DNA of 64,000 nt, taken from positions 1,023,099 to 1,087,098 of the forward strand of contig QJJF01000001.1 in assembly GCA_003202005.1 (NCBI GenBank). Reading direction: 5' to 3'. This stretch comes from Williamsia faeni (GTDB taxonomy: Bacteria > Actinomycetota > Actinomycetes > Mycobacteriales > Mycobacteriaceae). The notes under the pieces are model-generated. The model searched no databases, was not told where the DNA came from, and worked only from the letters and a program-made list of their open reading frames with translations. Position 1 is the first letter of the stretch; the number at the start of each line of letters is the position of its first letter. A program made the position numbers and the translations under genes. Positions 17,372-25,917 of the stretch are shown here, one piece after another.

Positions 17372-18166
17372 CTACGCGCCGTTGCGCTTATCTCGCCAGG
17401 CACACAGCTCGGTGACCAGCGACAGATCGTAGTCCGGGCCGTTCAACCCAACGGTGAACAGTGTCACGCCCTCGGCGACCAGACTGTCCGCCAAAGAGAT
17501 GGTTTCGTCGAGCGTCCCCTTGTTCGACAGCTCGCTGGATCGGACGATCTCACTGGGATCGCGGCCGACCGCTGCGCAATGATCGGCCAGGACCTGGGCT
17601 TTGTGACGGTAGGTCTCGACATCGACAAACGAATGCCAGTAGTGCGCATGCTGGGCGACGTACTTCAGGGTCTTCTTCTCACCGCCGCCACCGATCAGGA
17701 TCGGGATCTCGCGGGTGGGGGCCGGGTTGAGTTTCCCGAACCGGTCTTTGATCCGGGGCAGCGCCTCGCCGAGCGCATCGAGCCGACCGCCCGCGGTGCC
17801 GAACTCGTATCCGTACTCGCTGTAGTCACGTTCAAACCAGCCTGATCCGATTCCGAGGATCAGCCGTCCATCCGAGATGTGGTCGACAGTGCGGGCCATG
17901 TCGGCAAGCAGCTCCGGATTGCGGTAGCTGTTGCAGGTGACCAGCGCGCCGATCTGGATGTTCGACGTCTGTTCCGCCCAGGCACCGAGCATCGTCCAGC
18001 ATTCGAAGTGCGCACCGTCGGGTTCGCCGTACAGCGGGTAAAAATGGTCCCAGTTGAACGCGATGTCGACGCCGGCGTCTTCGGACCGGAGGACCGCGTC
18101 GCGGATGTCGGAGTAGGTGGCGTGCTGGGGCTGAAGCTGAACGGCGATCTGAATGGGTGTGGTCAT
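17372..18166 (-). CDS. LLM-class F420-type oxidoreductase
   Basis: A 264-residue TIM-barrel protein of the luciferase-like monooxygenase class, in the branch that usually binds coenzyme F420. It shows the NWDHFYPLYG strand end, the ARTVDHISDGRLILGIGSGWFERDY signature region and a glycine-rich phosphate-binding stretch (ILIGGGGEKKTL). The family oxidises or reduces diverse small molecules. The next gene upstream ends 22 nt away on the same strand. The substrate is unknown. Confidence 0.85.
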   Translation of the reverse strand: MTTPIQIAVQLQPQHATYSDIRDAVLRSEDAGVDIAFNWDHFYPLYGEPDGAHFECWTMLGAWAEQTSNIQIGALVTCNSYRNPELLADMARTVDHISDGRLILGIGSGWFERDYSEYGYEFGTAGGRLDALGEALPRIKDRFGKLNPAPTREIPILIGGGGEKKTLKYVAQHAHYWHSFVDVETYRHKAQVLADHCAAVGRDPSEIVRSSELSNKGTLDETISLADSLVAEGVTLFTVGLNGPDYDLSLVTELCAWRDKRNGA

Positions 18167-18187
18167 GAACCCCAGTCTGCCTGAGAG

Positions 18188-19618
18188 TCAGCCTGAACTC
18201 TCCTGGGCCATGGCGGCTTCCGCCGCGTATTTCCCGCACATTCCATGGACGCCCCCACCCGGCGGCGTCGACGCCGAACACAAAAAGACTCCGGGTACCG
18301 GCGTTGCATACGGCACCCGGGCAGCCACCGGCCTGGTGAACTGCTGCCGCAGATCCGAAATGCCCGAATTGATATCGCCACCTACATAATTCGGGTTGTA
18401 TACCGAATACTGCTTCGCGGTCATCGTGTGCCGAGCGATCACGACGTCCTGAAAACCCGGTGCGCACCGCTCGATCTCCGCCTCTACCACTTCCGTCATG
18501 TCGACGTCGCTGCCGTGCGGTACATGGCAGTATGCCCAGGCCACGTGCTTGCCGTTCGGCGCTCTTGTCGGATCCAACACGGACGGTGTGCCACCGATCA
18601 GGTTCGGACGCTTGGGGATCCGACCGGCCTGCACATCTTTCTCGTTCTCCCTGATCTGCTGGTCGCTCTCCGCGATGTGGAATGTGACCGAGGATCCGGT
18701 GTGGGGGTCGGTCCACGGGATGGGTTCCGACAAGGCGTAGTCGACCTTGAACGTGCCGGGGCCGAAGCGAAACTTCCCGAGTCGGCGGCGATACCGGGCC
18801 GGCAGCCGGTCGCCCATGACCGCTGCGAACTGCCGGGGATCGATGTCGAAGAGCTTCAACGGCGCATCCGGCAGATCCTCGAATTTGTAGACCGGGTGAT
18901 CGGTCTCGACGTGTCCGCCGAGTTCCCGGAGTCCGGCGGCGAGCGCATCGGCGATCGACTGACTGCCGCCGCGAGCCAGTGGCCAGCCTCTGGCGTGGAT
19001 CAGCATCCCGAGCAGCAGACCCACAGCTGCCGTCGCGATCGCATCAGGTGGCCGGACCACATGCGTGGCGATCGCCGAGAACACTGTGCGCGTCCGCGGA
19101 TCCCGAAAAGCGATCCGGTTGAACAGATCTGCGCTCAGCAGCGCCTGCGGACCAAAATGGGCGGCGGTCAACGGGTGCCGCGGAATCCGAAACGGCCCGA
19201 AGAAGTCGGAGATCAGCTCGTCAGAATGCGCGGCCATGTACCCCAGGGTTGCCGACCACGCCCTGGCGTCGCGCCCGAGGAACTCGGCGCTGCGTGCCAG
19301 GTCTGTGTACAGCGGCAATGCGGTGCCGTCACCGAACACATGCGAGAGACCGATCTCGGGTACGAGCCACTGCAGGCCGTGCCGGGACAGGTCCATCGAA
19401 TTGAATGCCGGCGATGCCATCCCGGTCGGGTGCACCACCGAACACACGTCATGGAGAAAGCCCGGTTCAGTCAGTTCAGCCGTCCGGGTTCCGCCCCCGA
19501 TCGTAGGTTGCGACTCGAGCACCAGCACCTTACGGCCCGCCTTGGCCAGGGTGAGTGCGGCTGACAAACCGTTCGGACCCGAACCGACCACCACCGCGTC
19601 ATACCCGCCTGATCCCAT
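18188..19618 (-). CDS. phytoene-desaturase-like FAD/NAD(P) oxidoreductase
   Basis: A 476-residue flavoprotein of the CrtI/NAD(P)-binding Rossmann family. The N-terminal dinucleotide loop is VVVGSGPNGLSAA, with the E-S pair that binds ribose after strand 2 and the GGGTRT motif. The C-terminal FAD motif is PGVFLCSASTPPGGGVHGMCG. Members desaturate or oxidise lipids, carotenoids and related hydrophobic compounds. No other carotenoid genes are present. ATG 19618 (MGSGGYDAVVVG) is preferred. A GTG at 19672 would add 18 residues. Confidence 0.8.
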   Translation of the reverse strand: MGSGGYDAVVVGSGPNGLSAALTLAKAGRKVLVLESQPTIGGGTRTAELTEPGFLHDVCSVVHPTGMASPAFNSMDLSRHGLQWLVPEIGLSHVFGDGTALPLYTDLARSAEFLGRDARAWSATLGYMAAHSDELISDFFGPFRIPRHPLTAAHFGPQALLSADLFNRIAFRDPRTRTVFSAIATHVVRPPDAIATAAVGLLLGMLIHARGWPLARGGSQSIADALAAGLRELGGHVETDHPVYKFEDLPDAPLKLFDIDPRQFAAVMGDRLPARYRRRLGKFRFGPGTFKVDYALSEPIPWTDPHTGSSVTFHIAESDQQIRENEKDVQAGRIPKRPNLIGGTPSVLDPTRAPNGKHVAWAYCHVPHGSDVDMTEVVEAEIERCAPGFQDVVIARHTMTAKQYSVYNPNYVGGDINSGISDLRQQFTRPVAARVPYATPVPGVFLCSASTPPGGGVHGMCGKYAAEAAMAQESSG

Positions 19619-19674
19619 AGCCCACAACGGTAGACCCCGAGGCGTCGCCGAGTTTCCGGAAACAGTGGTCACGA

Positions 19675-19702
19675 AACCTATCCACGTGGGCCTGAATAGG
19701 TT
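19675..19702. promoter_or_regulatory. inverted repeat upstream of the phytoene-desaturase-like gene
   Basis: AACCTAT at 19675-19681 and ATAGGTT at 19696-19702 form a 7-nt inverted repeat with a 14-nt spacer. It lies between the divergent oxidoreductase and the 49-aa gene and is a candidate operator. Support is symmetry and position only. Confidence 0.25.
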
Positions 19703-19837
19703 ACGTTTCCAGGGATCCGACGGGGAGGGATCTACGGGGCGGGAGCATTTCCTGGCATCTTGACCAGGGCTGATTCGGCGCGTGAATCACCAACCAGACC
19801 GATCATCCATTACCGACTATCCACGGAGCGTACGAAC

Positions 19838-19987
19838 GTGTCAGAGCAAGCCAAGGAACCCACCCGTATCCAGAAAATCATCGGGGCGATCGTCATCAAG
19901 GCCTACCAGCTGAAGCAGAAGATCAAGCCTGCCAAAGCTGCGCCGCCGGCCGCCCCACAGCCGGAGACCGAGACCACGAACCCCTGA
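19838..19987 (+). CDS. small basic protein, 49 aa
   Basis: A 49-residue protein starting at GTG 19838, with CCACGGAGCG as a ribosome-binding sequence at good spacing. It has a short helix-forming stretch (IQKIIGAIVIKAYQLKQKIK) and a Pro/Ala/Thr-rich tail. No family is recognised. The length and amphipathic basic helix could mean membrane association. It lies between the divergent oxidoreductase promoter and a convergent TetR gene. Confidence 0.5.
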   Translation: MSEQAKEPTRIQKIIGAIVIKAYQLKQKIKPAKAAPPAAPQPETETTNP

Positions 19988-19996
19988 GCTGGTCCG

Positions 19997-20617
19997 CTAG
20001 GTGAACAGCTTCTCCATCACGTCGATCACCTGCGCGGCCAGATAGTCCCCGGCGGTGGTGTCACCGCCGAGCCAGCGGAGCAACGCCTGCTGGAACAGTC
20101 CGTCGATCAGCGCGTACGCCTGCGGCGGTGTCAGCGCCGGGGGCGCCTCGCTCAACTCGGAATAGCGGCTGGCGACCCGCCAGATCATGTCTTCGAGGCC
20201 CTTTTCGATCTCACCGACCGCGGGCCGAAAACTTTCGTCAAAGTAGCTCTGGGCGCGCATGTCGTACCAGAGCCGGTGCATGTCGGCGTCTTCGACGACC
20301 GTGTCGTTCAACGCCGCGGCAAAACGGGCGCACAGGTCGGCCGGGCTGGTCGCAAGTTCCAAGGCAGTGTCGTAGCGGGTCACGCATTCGACCTTGTACT
20401 CACGGACAACGAAGATCATGAGTTCGTTCTTGTCCGCGAAGTAGTAATGCAGAACACCGTGCGTGAAGTCGGAATTGTTTGCGATGTCGCGCAGGCTCGT
20501 GTTCGCATATCCGCGCTGCGCGAGCGTCAACAGCGCCGACTTCGCGAGCTCTCGGCGACGATCCCCGAATTTGTCGGGACGACGCTCCGCTCGCGGCTTG
20601 TTCATTGGCGTACTCAT
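19997..20617 (-). CDS. TetR-family transcriptional regulator
   Basis: A 206-residue regulator with a TetR helix-turn-helix at about 30-70 (SLRDIANNSDFTHGVLHYYF) and a C-terminal ligand domain of the length usual for BetI/TetR_C-type proteins. A GTG directly before the ATG would add one residue. The stop lies 9 nt from the convergent 49-aa gene. It is on the same strand as the two genes upstream (hydrolase, glucosylglycerate hydrolase), 91 nt from the first. What it controls is unclear. Confidence 0.86.
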   Translation of the reverse strand: MSTPMNKPRAERRPDKFGDRRRELAKSALLTLAQRGYANTSLRDIANNSDFTHGVLHYYFADKNELMIFVVREYKVECVTRYDTALELATSPADLCARFAAALNDTVVEDADMHRLWYDMRAQSYFDESFRPAVGEIEKGLEDMIWRVASRYSELSEAPPALTPPQAYALIDGLFQQALLRWLGGDTTAGDYLAAQVIDVMEKLFT

Positions 20618-20708
20618 CACAGGGGATTCTATGGCCCTCGATCGCCGCGACCAATTATCTATCCATTCGTCAAGAGAATTCGCGGATCCGTCAAGAAGCC
20701 TCAGTCCA

Positions 20709-21659
20709 TCACGAATTCCGGCGCAGATAGCCGACGATCAACTCCCCGACGACCTCCGGCCGTTCGAGGTGCAAGAAGTGTCCGGCGTCCGCCACCACAT
20801 GGGACTCGCTGCCCGGCGGCAAAACCTGCGCAGCACGTTCGGCGAACCCGGACTGCATGCAGCCGTCGTTGACGCCGTGGAGATACAGCAGCGGCGTCAG
20901 CGGCGCACCGAACGCCGCGGCCCGCATCCGGTGATTGCGGGCGCTGCCACGGGCCGGGCGCAACGTCGCCCGGTAGTAACCGAGCACCGCGCTCCGATGC
21001 CGCCCAATCGGCAGCGCGCCGAAGATCTGACGCAGATCGTGGCGCGCGTCGTAGCCCGGTGACCAGCGACGCCAGAGCAGCGGGATCAACCGGTCCAGGC
21101 TGCGCTCCGACACACGCGGCAACTGTACGAACACCATGTACCAACTCATGAACAACTGACGGCCGAGCAGTTTCATCAGCTGCAAGGTGTTGTCCGACAC
21201 CGACGTGAATGCCCCGACCGGTGGCACCGCCATCGACACCACCGCCGCGAACGGGGAATCCCCATACGCCGCAAGTCCATTGGATGTGAGCGCACCCCAG
21301 TCGTGGCCGATCACCACCGCGCGGTTGTCGGCCTCGAGCACCCGATGGATGTCGACGGCGTCGGACATCAGCGCGCCCACGTGGTAGTCGCCGTCCGATG
21401 CGACCGTCGACGGCGCATATCCCCGGGTGAAGGGTGCGACCACCCGATATCCCTCTGTCGCGAGCCGTGGGCCCAGATGCCGCCAACTGTGCGCGGTATC
21501 CGGGAAACCGTGCAGACACAGCGCAAGTGGGCCATCGACCGGGCCCCATGCAAAGGCCCGCAAAGTGACCGTCGGCAATTCCAGGGTGATCACCTCGGCG
21601 CCGCCGGGCACCGTGAAGTCAGATGGAGTCGCTTCGGATGGTGTCCCCTCAGTTCCCAT
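20709..21659 (-). CDS. alpha/beta hydrolase, epoxide-hydrolase-like
   Basis: A 316-residue alpha/beta hydrolase. The oxyanion strand is LHGFPDTAHSW, the nucleophile elbow VIGHDWGAL places Asp as nucleophile, and the catalytic His is in DAGHFLHLERP. An Asp nucleophile with HGFP is the signature of epoxide hydrolases and haloalkane dehalogenases. ATG 21659 (MGTEGTPSEAT) was chosen. It follows glucosylglycerate hydrolase by 67 nt on the same strand. Confidence 0.82.
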   Translation of the reverse strand: MGTEGTPSEATPSDFTVPGGAEVITLELPTVTLRAFAWGPVDGPLALCLHGFPDTAHSWRHLGPRLATEGYRVVAPFTRGYAPSTVASDGDYHVGALMSDAVDIHRVLEADNRAVVIGHDWGALTSNGLAAYGDSPFAAVVSMAVPPVGAFTSVSDNTLQLMKLLGRQLFMSWYMVFVQLPRVSERSLDRLIPLLWRRWSPGYDARHDLRQIFGALPIGRHRSAVLGYYRATLRPARGSARNHRMRAAAFGAPLTPLLYLHGVNDGCMQSGFAERAAQVLPPGSESHVVADAGHFLHLERPEVVGELIVGYLRRNS

Positions 21660-21726
21660 CGGATCACTCAAGTCGAAGACCCGGGCCCTTGTCCAGACCC
21701 CAATAGTGCGGCCTTCGAGGTGTTGG

Positions 21727-23076
21727 TCAGTCGAGCCAGTCGAGAACCGCCGCAGCCGTCCACGACTGCTGCATGCTGCCCAGCGGCGCGCCGGTGAACG
21801 GTTCGTAATACTCGGCGAACGACCCGTCCTGGGCCTGCCGCAGACCTTCTTCGCGCAGTTGCGCCGACCGCTCGGTCCACCCTCGCCGGGCAAACGCCCA
21901 CGAGAACAGCCAGGTCATCACAGGCCAGACCGGTCCTCGCCAATACTCACGCGGTTTGAAGTCCGCGGAGATCGGGGACGTTGACGGCGGGACCGCGTAT
22001 TTCAGATCGGGGTGCCCGCAGAAGCGTGGGCCCTCGAACAGACGCAGCAGCGCGCGTTCCCGGTCGCGGGGCAGACCGCCACAGAGCAGCGGTGCAAACA
22101 TCGCGATGGTCTCGGTGTTGATCCAGCGGTTCGCGCGGATGTCGAAATCCCGCGCTGCCCCGTTGCGCTCCGACGCCGAGGCGGCGACCCCGGATCGGAA
22201 GCGATCAGACCAGGCCCGCAGGTCCCGCACGTCGGCACGCGGCTTCGAGTAGTCCTCACCGATCGTTGCCAGCACGTCGCAGGCGACCGCAAAGATTGCG
22301 CTGACGAACACGTCCTCGATCGCGAAACTCATCACATCGGGCAGGACGGCGTCGTCGTAATTGGCGCGTTTCATCTGCTCGACGAGCCACAGGTACCGGT
22401 CGTATTCGATGTCGGTGGGACGCATGGACGCATCGGCGCCGTGCGAGAGATCCGCCCTCGTGTACGACGGGAGGTCGGCACCCGGGATCACGTTGTTGTA
22501 GGCCGCGTCCCACCGCGGCGAGTTGTCCATCCCGGACTCCCACCCGTGATAGAGCGTGATCCGGCCGCGGCCCTTCGGGTCCCGCGCGTGCGCCAGCCAT
22601 CGGTGCCAGCGCACCAGGTCACCCCAGCGCCGGTCCAGGAACTCCGCCGCCATCGACCTGGTGGTGCGTCCTTGCCGGCGGGAATGATCGAGAATCCGCT
22701 GAACGGCGATCGCGTGCACGGGCGGCTGCGTGATGCCCGAGGTATGCGGCGCCCGCGGCGCGTTGAACGCGAGTTCGGCGCATTCCCAGCGGGCCGGTCC
22801 GGGGAAGTAACCGTCACGACCGTTGGCGAACACGATGTGCGGGATCATCCCGTTGCCCCACTGCGCCGAGAGAAGCGTGTCCATCTCGACCACTGCCCGC
22901 TCGACACTCAGCGGCGCCAGACCCACCGTGACAAAAGCGGCATCCCAGCTCCACATGTGCGGATACAGGCGCGGTGCCGCGCTGGTCATCGTCCCCAGAT
23001 CGTTGCCGCGCAGAAGGTACGCCGCCCGGGCGGAGAGTTGTGTGTTCGTGAAGCCGGAATATCCCACGCTCCACAT
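21727..23076 (-). CDS. ggh: glucosylglycerate hydrolase (GH63-like)
   Basis: A 449-residue (alpha/alpha)6-barrel glycoside hydrolase that strongly resembles the mycobacterial glucosylglycerate hydrolase (about 446 residues). Shared segments recognised are AARAAYLLRGNDLGTMT, LYPHMWSWDAAFV, LYHGWESGMDNSPRWD and FAEYYEPFTGAPLGSMQQSW. The family enzyme hydrolyses glucosylglycerate, a solute stored under nitrogen limitation, to glucose and glycerate; the acid/base residue lies in the GWESGMDNSPRWD region. The ATG at 23076 (MWSVGYSG) gives the expected length. It is divergent from an SDR gene 81 nt away. Confidence 0.88.
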   Translation of the reverse strand: MWSVGYSGFTNTQLSARAAYLLRGNDLGTMTSAAPRLYPHMWSWDAAFVTVGLAPLSVERAVVEMDTLLSAQWGNGMIPHIVFANGRDGYFPGPARWECAELAFNAPRAPHTSGITQPPVHAIAVQRILDHSRRQGRTTRSMAAEFLDRRWGDLVRWHRWLAHARDPKGRGRITLYHGWESGMDNSPRWDAAYNNVIPGADLPSYTRADLSHGADASMRPTDIEYDRYLWLVEQMKRANYDDAVLPDVMSFAIEDVFVSAIFAVACDVLATIGEDYSKPRADVRDLRAWSDRFRSGVAASASERNGAARDFDIRANRWINTETIAMFAPLLCGGLPRDRERALLRLFEGPRFCGHPDLKYAVPPSTSPISADFKPREYWRGPVWPVMTWLFSWAFARRGWTERSAQLREEGLRQAQDGSFAEYYEPFTGAPLGSMQQSWTAAAVLDWLD

Positions 23077-23157
23077 TCTGACGCCCCGCAACCATTCGTG
23101 CCCGACCTGGTCGCCCGACCCACCGGACTCCGGTGTCGCGGCACTAAGGTCGAACGC

Positions 23158-23838
23158 ATGCCAACTGCGTTGATCACCGGCGCCAGCCGCGGACTGGGCG
23201 CAGCCATCGCCCGTCAGCTCGCCCCCACCCACGACCTGCTGCTCGGCGGTCGTCCGTCGACCGAGCTCGACAACATGGCGCTCTCGCTCGACGGCGCGAG
23301 CACCTGGCCGGTCGAGTTGACCGATCCCGAGGAACTCGAGGCCGCCACCGAGGCGATCAGCTCGCTCGACGTGCTGGTCCACAACGCCGGGGTGATCAGC
23401 TGGGGAACCCTCGAAGAGTCCCCCGCCGACGAGTGGCGACGGGTCCTGGAGGTCAATCTGATTGCGGCAGCCGAACTCACCCGGCTGTTGCTGCCGGCGT
23501 TGCGCCACGCCGGAGGACATGTGGTGTTCATCAATTCCGGTGCGGGCCAACGTGTCAACCCCGGCTGGGGTGTCTACGCGGCAAGCAAGTTCGGGCTCCG
23601 AGCGCTGGCCGACGCGGTCCGCGTGGAAGAACCGGCACTACGGGTCACCTCGATCTTCCCGGGCCGGATCGACACCGACATGCAGGCCGAACTCAATGCG
23701 CTGGAAGGCGGCGGTGACTACGACGGCACCCGCCATCTTCGGCCGGAGACCGTGGCCGCTGCCGTGGTCTCGGCCATTCACACACCCGTCGACGCCCATC
23801 CGCACGAGATCATCCTAAAACCCACCGGGCGGCGCTGA
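23158..23838 (+). CDS. SDR-family oxidoreductase
   Basis: A 226-residue short-chain dehydrogenase, short for the family. It has the cofactor motif TGASRGLG, the NAG motif in VLVHNAGV, a Ser in INSGAG and the YAASK catalytic pair. The ATG at 23158 follows weak ribosome-binding sequence and is close to the divergent ggh start. The small size resembles serine- or sepiapterin-type SDRs of mycobacteria. The substrate is unknown. Confidence 0.85.
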   Translation: MPTALITGASRGLGAAIARQLAPTHDLLLGGRPSTELDNMALSLDGASTWPVELTDPEELEAATEAISSLDVLVHNAGVISWGTLEESPADEWRRVLEVNLIAAAELTRLLLPALRHAGGHVVFINSGAGQRVNPGWGVYAASKFGLRALADAVRVEEPALRVTSIFPGRIDTDMQAELNALEGGGDYDGTRHLRPETVAAAVVSAIHTPVDAHPHEIILKPTGRR

Positions 23839-23856
23839 CCGGACTCAGCCGACACA

Positions 23857-24828
23857 TCACCGGTCGAGGGTCGTCGCGAACTCCACCAGGGCGGCGCTGA
23901 CCTCGTCGGCGCGTTCCATCTGGATGAAATGACCTGCACCATCATATGTTTCGACTGTTTCGAGCCGAAGCATCATCTCGCGCATCCGGGTGATCGCACC
24001 CGCGCCCGCGATCGTCAGCACCGGGTCGTTGGCACCGCAGAGGAACATCGCGGGCACGTCGAGTGTCCGTGGCCGGTCACCCTGCCGTTCCCAGTTGAGG
24101 TCGGCGGCGCGGTACCAGTTCAGTCCGCCGGTGAAACCGGCTTTGCGATAAGCGTTTTCGTAGACATCCATGTCGGTTGCCGTCAGCCACGACCACGGGA
24201 GGGGTGGCGCTTCGGGCAGGACGTCGAGGTATCCGAGCCGGGTACCGGCGCGATGACTCGGGTGCTGCCAGATGTCGAGGTACCGGTACGACCCCGACAG
24301 CGCGTGATGAATGCGGGCGAGGAATTCCCTCGGATTCGCATCGAGTTCCGCGTCAGCGGGTCCCCGCTGCAGGAAGTACTCGAAGTGGAAGAAGTGCTTC
24401 TTCGCCATGTGGGCGAATGCCTCGGACGGCCTGACCGGAATCCGGTCCGGCGCGTACGGCATTGACAGCAGTGCCAGTCCCGCAACACGAGACGGGTGCT
24501 CGAGCGCCAGCGTCCACGCCGTGGGTGCACCGAAGTCGTGGCCGACCACAATCGCCTGTTCCACATTCAGGGCGTCGAGCAAGCCGATCAAACGCCTGCC
24601 GACGGAGGTGTACGTGTAATCGATGAGGTCCCTCGGTGCTGCGGTGCCCCCGTATCCCGGCATGTCCGGGGCGATCACCCGGAACCCGGCGGTCACCAGC
24701 GGCGCGATCTGGCGTCGCCAGCTGTACCCGAGCCCCGGAAAGCCGTGGCAGAGCAGGATCGCCGGACCCGAACCCTCGTCGATGAGGTTCCAGTCGAATC
24801 CGGCGACCCGCAGTTGCCGACTGCGCAC
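23857..24828 (-). CDS. alpha/beta hydrolase, epoxide-hydrolase-like
   Basis: A 323-residue alpha/beta hydrolase. Its motifs are LLCHGFPGLGYSW, the nucleophile elbow VVGHDFGAP (Asp nucleophile) and the catalytic His in YDGAGHFIQMER. The pattern fits soluble epoxide hydrolases. GTG 24828 was chosen because it lies 4 nt beyond the stop of the upstream ketosteroid-isomerase-like gene, making a two-gene unit behind a KstR-type box. A steroid- or terpenoid-related substrate is therefore possible. Confidence 0.8.
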   Translation of the reverse strand: MRSRQLRVAGFDWNLIDEGSGPAILLCHGFPGLGYSWRRQIAPLVTAGFRVIAPDMPGYGGTAAPRDLIDYTYTSVGRRLIGLLDALNVEQAIVVGHDFGAPTAWTLALEHPSRVAGLALLSMPYAPDRIPVRPSEAFAHMAKKHFFHFEYFLQRGPADAELDANPREFLARIHHALSGSYRYLDIWQHPSHRAGTRLGYLDVLPEAPPLPWSWLTATDMDVYENAYRKAGFTGGLNWYRAADLNWERQGDRPRTLDVPAMFLCGANDPVLTIAGAGAITRMREMMLRLETVETYDGAGHFIQMERADEVSAALVEFATTLDR

Positions 24829-24832
24829 GAAA

Positions 24833-25207
24833 CTAGAGCTGCTGCAGGTCCTCGGGACGCCACACGGCACGCATCGTCTTGATCTTGCCGTTGTCGTCGA
24901 ACACCATGATGTCGACCGGGGTGATCTTGAATGACATCCCGGCGGTTTCGGTGATCAGTGTGAACTCGAAGACCGCCGTGTTCCCGGCGATCTTGGTCCA
25001 CAGCAGTTCTGAGGTGACCTTTTCCATCGCCGCGATGACGCCGTAGAACTCGATCAGCGACTCGCGGGTGTTCCGGATCTCGGCGCCGATGGGATCTTCG
25101 ACGGTGGCGCCGTCTGCGTAGAGGTCGGCGACCTGTTCCGGCGTCCCGTTCGCGACCAGATCCACGTAGGACTCGACGATTTTCTGCAGTTCTTCAACAC
25201 TCGCCAT
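24833..25207 (-). CDS. ketosteroid-isomerase-like protein (delta5-3-ketosteroid isomerase candidate)
   Basis: A 124-residue SnoaL/NTF2-fold protein. It aligns well with bacterial delta5-3-ketosteroid isomerase: the early Tyr in ESYVDLV, the LYADGATVEDPIG block carrying the general-base Asp, and the VDIMVFDDNGKIKTM block carrying the second catalytic Asp are all present. Those enzymes move the double bond in 3-oxo-delta5 steroids. A ribosome-binding GAGGGAG precedes the ATG. A perfect KstR-type operator lies 22 nt upstream, which supports a place in steroid catabolism. Confidence 0.78.
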   Translation of the reverse strand: MASVEELQKIVESYVDLVANGTPEQVADLYADGATVEDPIGAEIRNTRESLIEFYGVIAAMEKVTSELLWTKIAGNTAVFEFTLITETAGMSFKITPVDIMVFDDNGKIKTMRAVWRPEDLQQL

Positions 25208-25228
25208 CTGGCTTCTCCCTCGACTGTG

Positions 25229-25242
25229 TAGAACGTGTTCTA
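25229..25242. promoter_or_regulatory. KstR-type operator TAGAACGTGTTCTA
   Basis: This 14-nt sequence matches the KstR consensus TnnAACnnGTTnnA at every fixed position and is symmetrical apart from its 2-nt centre. KstR is the TetR repressor of cholesterol catabolism genes in mycobacteria and rhodococci. The site lies directly upstream of the ketosteroid-isomerase-like gene, 22 nt from its ATG, where repressor binding would block transcription. Confidence 0.75.
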
Positions 25243-25256
25243 GTTCGAAGGGCGAC

Positions 25257-25291
25257 AATACCCCGCCGACAAGTTCTGTCGACGGGGTATT
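25257..25291 (-). terminator. hairpin terminator behind dps
   Basis: Arms 25257-25270 and 25278-25291 pair over 14 nt with one mismatch and a 7-nt loop. It is 22 nt past the leftward dps stop and upstream of the KstR-type box, so it separates the two units. Confidence 0.75.
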
Positions 25292-25313
25292 CACAGATCG
25301 ATCAAGCGTCGGG

Positions 25314-25850
25314 TCAGCGACTCTTCTTCGCCGCAGCTGCCTCGGTCTTGGTGCCGGCATTGGACAACTCGCCCGACGAGTTCTCCAGGTGCGCCCGGAC
25401 AAACCAGTGGAACTTCTCGAGTTCCGCGGTCTGACCGATGAACATGTCCTCGGTGACCGGATCGATCTCACCGGCGACGGCGATCGCCTCGCGGTGGGAG
25501 GAGATGAAACCGACGTACACCAGGTCAAGCGCACCGAGATGTGCCTGCACGGTGTCACGGCCGACGGAATAGTCCTTCCACGACCGATCGTGTTCGATGG
25601 CCTTTGCGGTTCCGTTCGGAGATCCGCCCAGGGTCGCGATTCTCTCGGCGACGGTGTCTGCGTACCCGCGCGTCAGCTCCACTTGCGGATCGATCATTTC
25701 GTGGACACCGATGAAGTTGGCTCCGACCACATTCCAGTGAATGTGTTTGAGGGTCAGATGGAGGTCATTGAACGCGCTCAGTCGTTCCTGCATGACGCCG
25801 ATCAGCTTCTTGGTGGCCTTGTTCGAGAGGCCTGGTGCGGTGAATGTCAT
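25314..25850 (-). CDS. dps: Dps-family ferritin-like DNA protection protein
   Basis: A 178-residue Dps/miniferritin protein that oxidises and stores iron and protects DNA in starvation. The ferroxidase-site motif is present: His in HWNVVGANFIGVHEMID plus the acidic residues that follow. The downstream helix with AERIATLGGSPNGT is typical. A Lys/Ala-rich C-terminal tail (TEAAAAKKSR) resembles mycobacterial Dps tails that contact DNA. ATG 25850 gives the usual start MTFTAPGL. Confidence 0.88.
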   Translation of the reverse strand: MTFTAPGLSNKATKKLIGVMQERLSAFNDLHLTLKHIHWNVVGANFIGVHEMIDPQVELTRGYADTVAERIATLGGSPNGTAKAIEHDRSWKDYSVGRDTVQAHLGALDLVYVGFISSHREAIAVAGEIDPVTEDMFIGQTAELEKFHWFVRAHLENSSGELSNAGTKTEAAAAKKSR

Positions 25851-25917
25851 GTATGCCGGTTTCCCGTACCCCCCGATGCCTAAACTTGTCGTGCCTGTCG
25901 ATTCGCGACTCCCGTGA

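Noticed and set aside
22012-23157. Plus-strand extension upstream of the SDR at 23158
   Set aside because: It is antisense to glucosylglycerate hydrolase. The SDR cofactor motif begins directly after ATG 23158.
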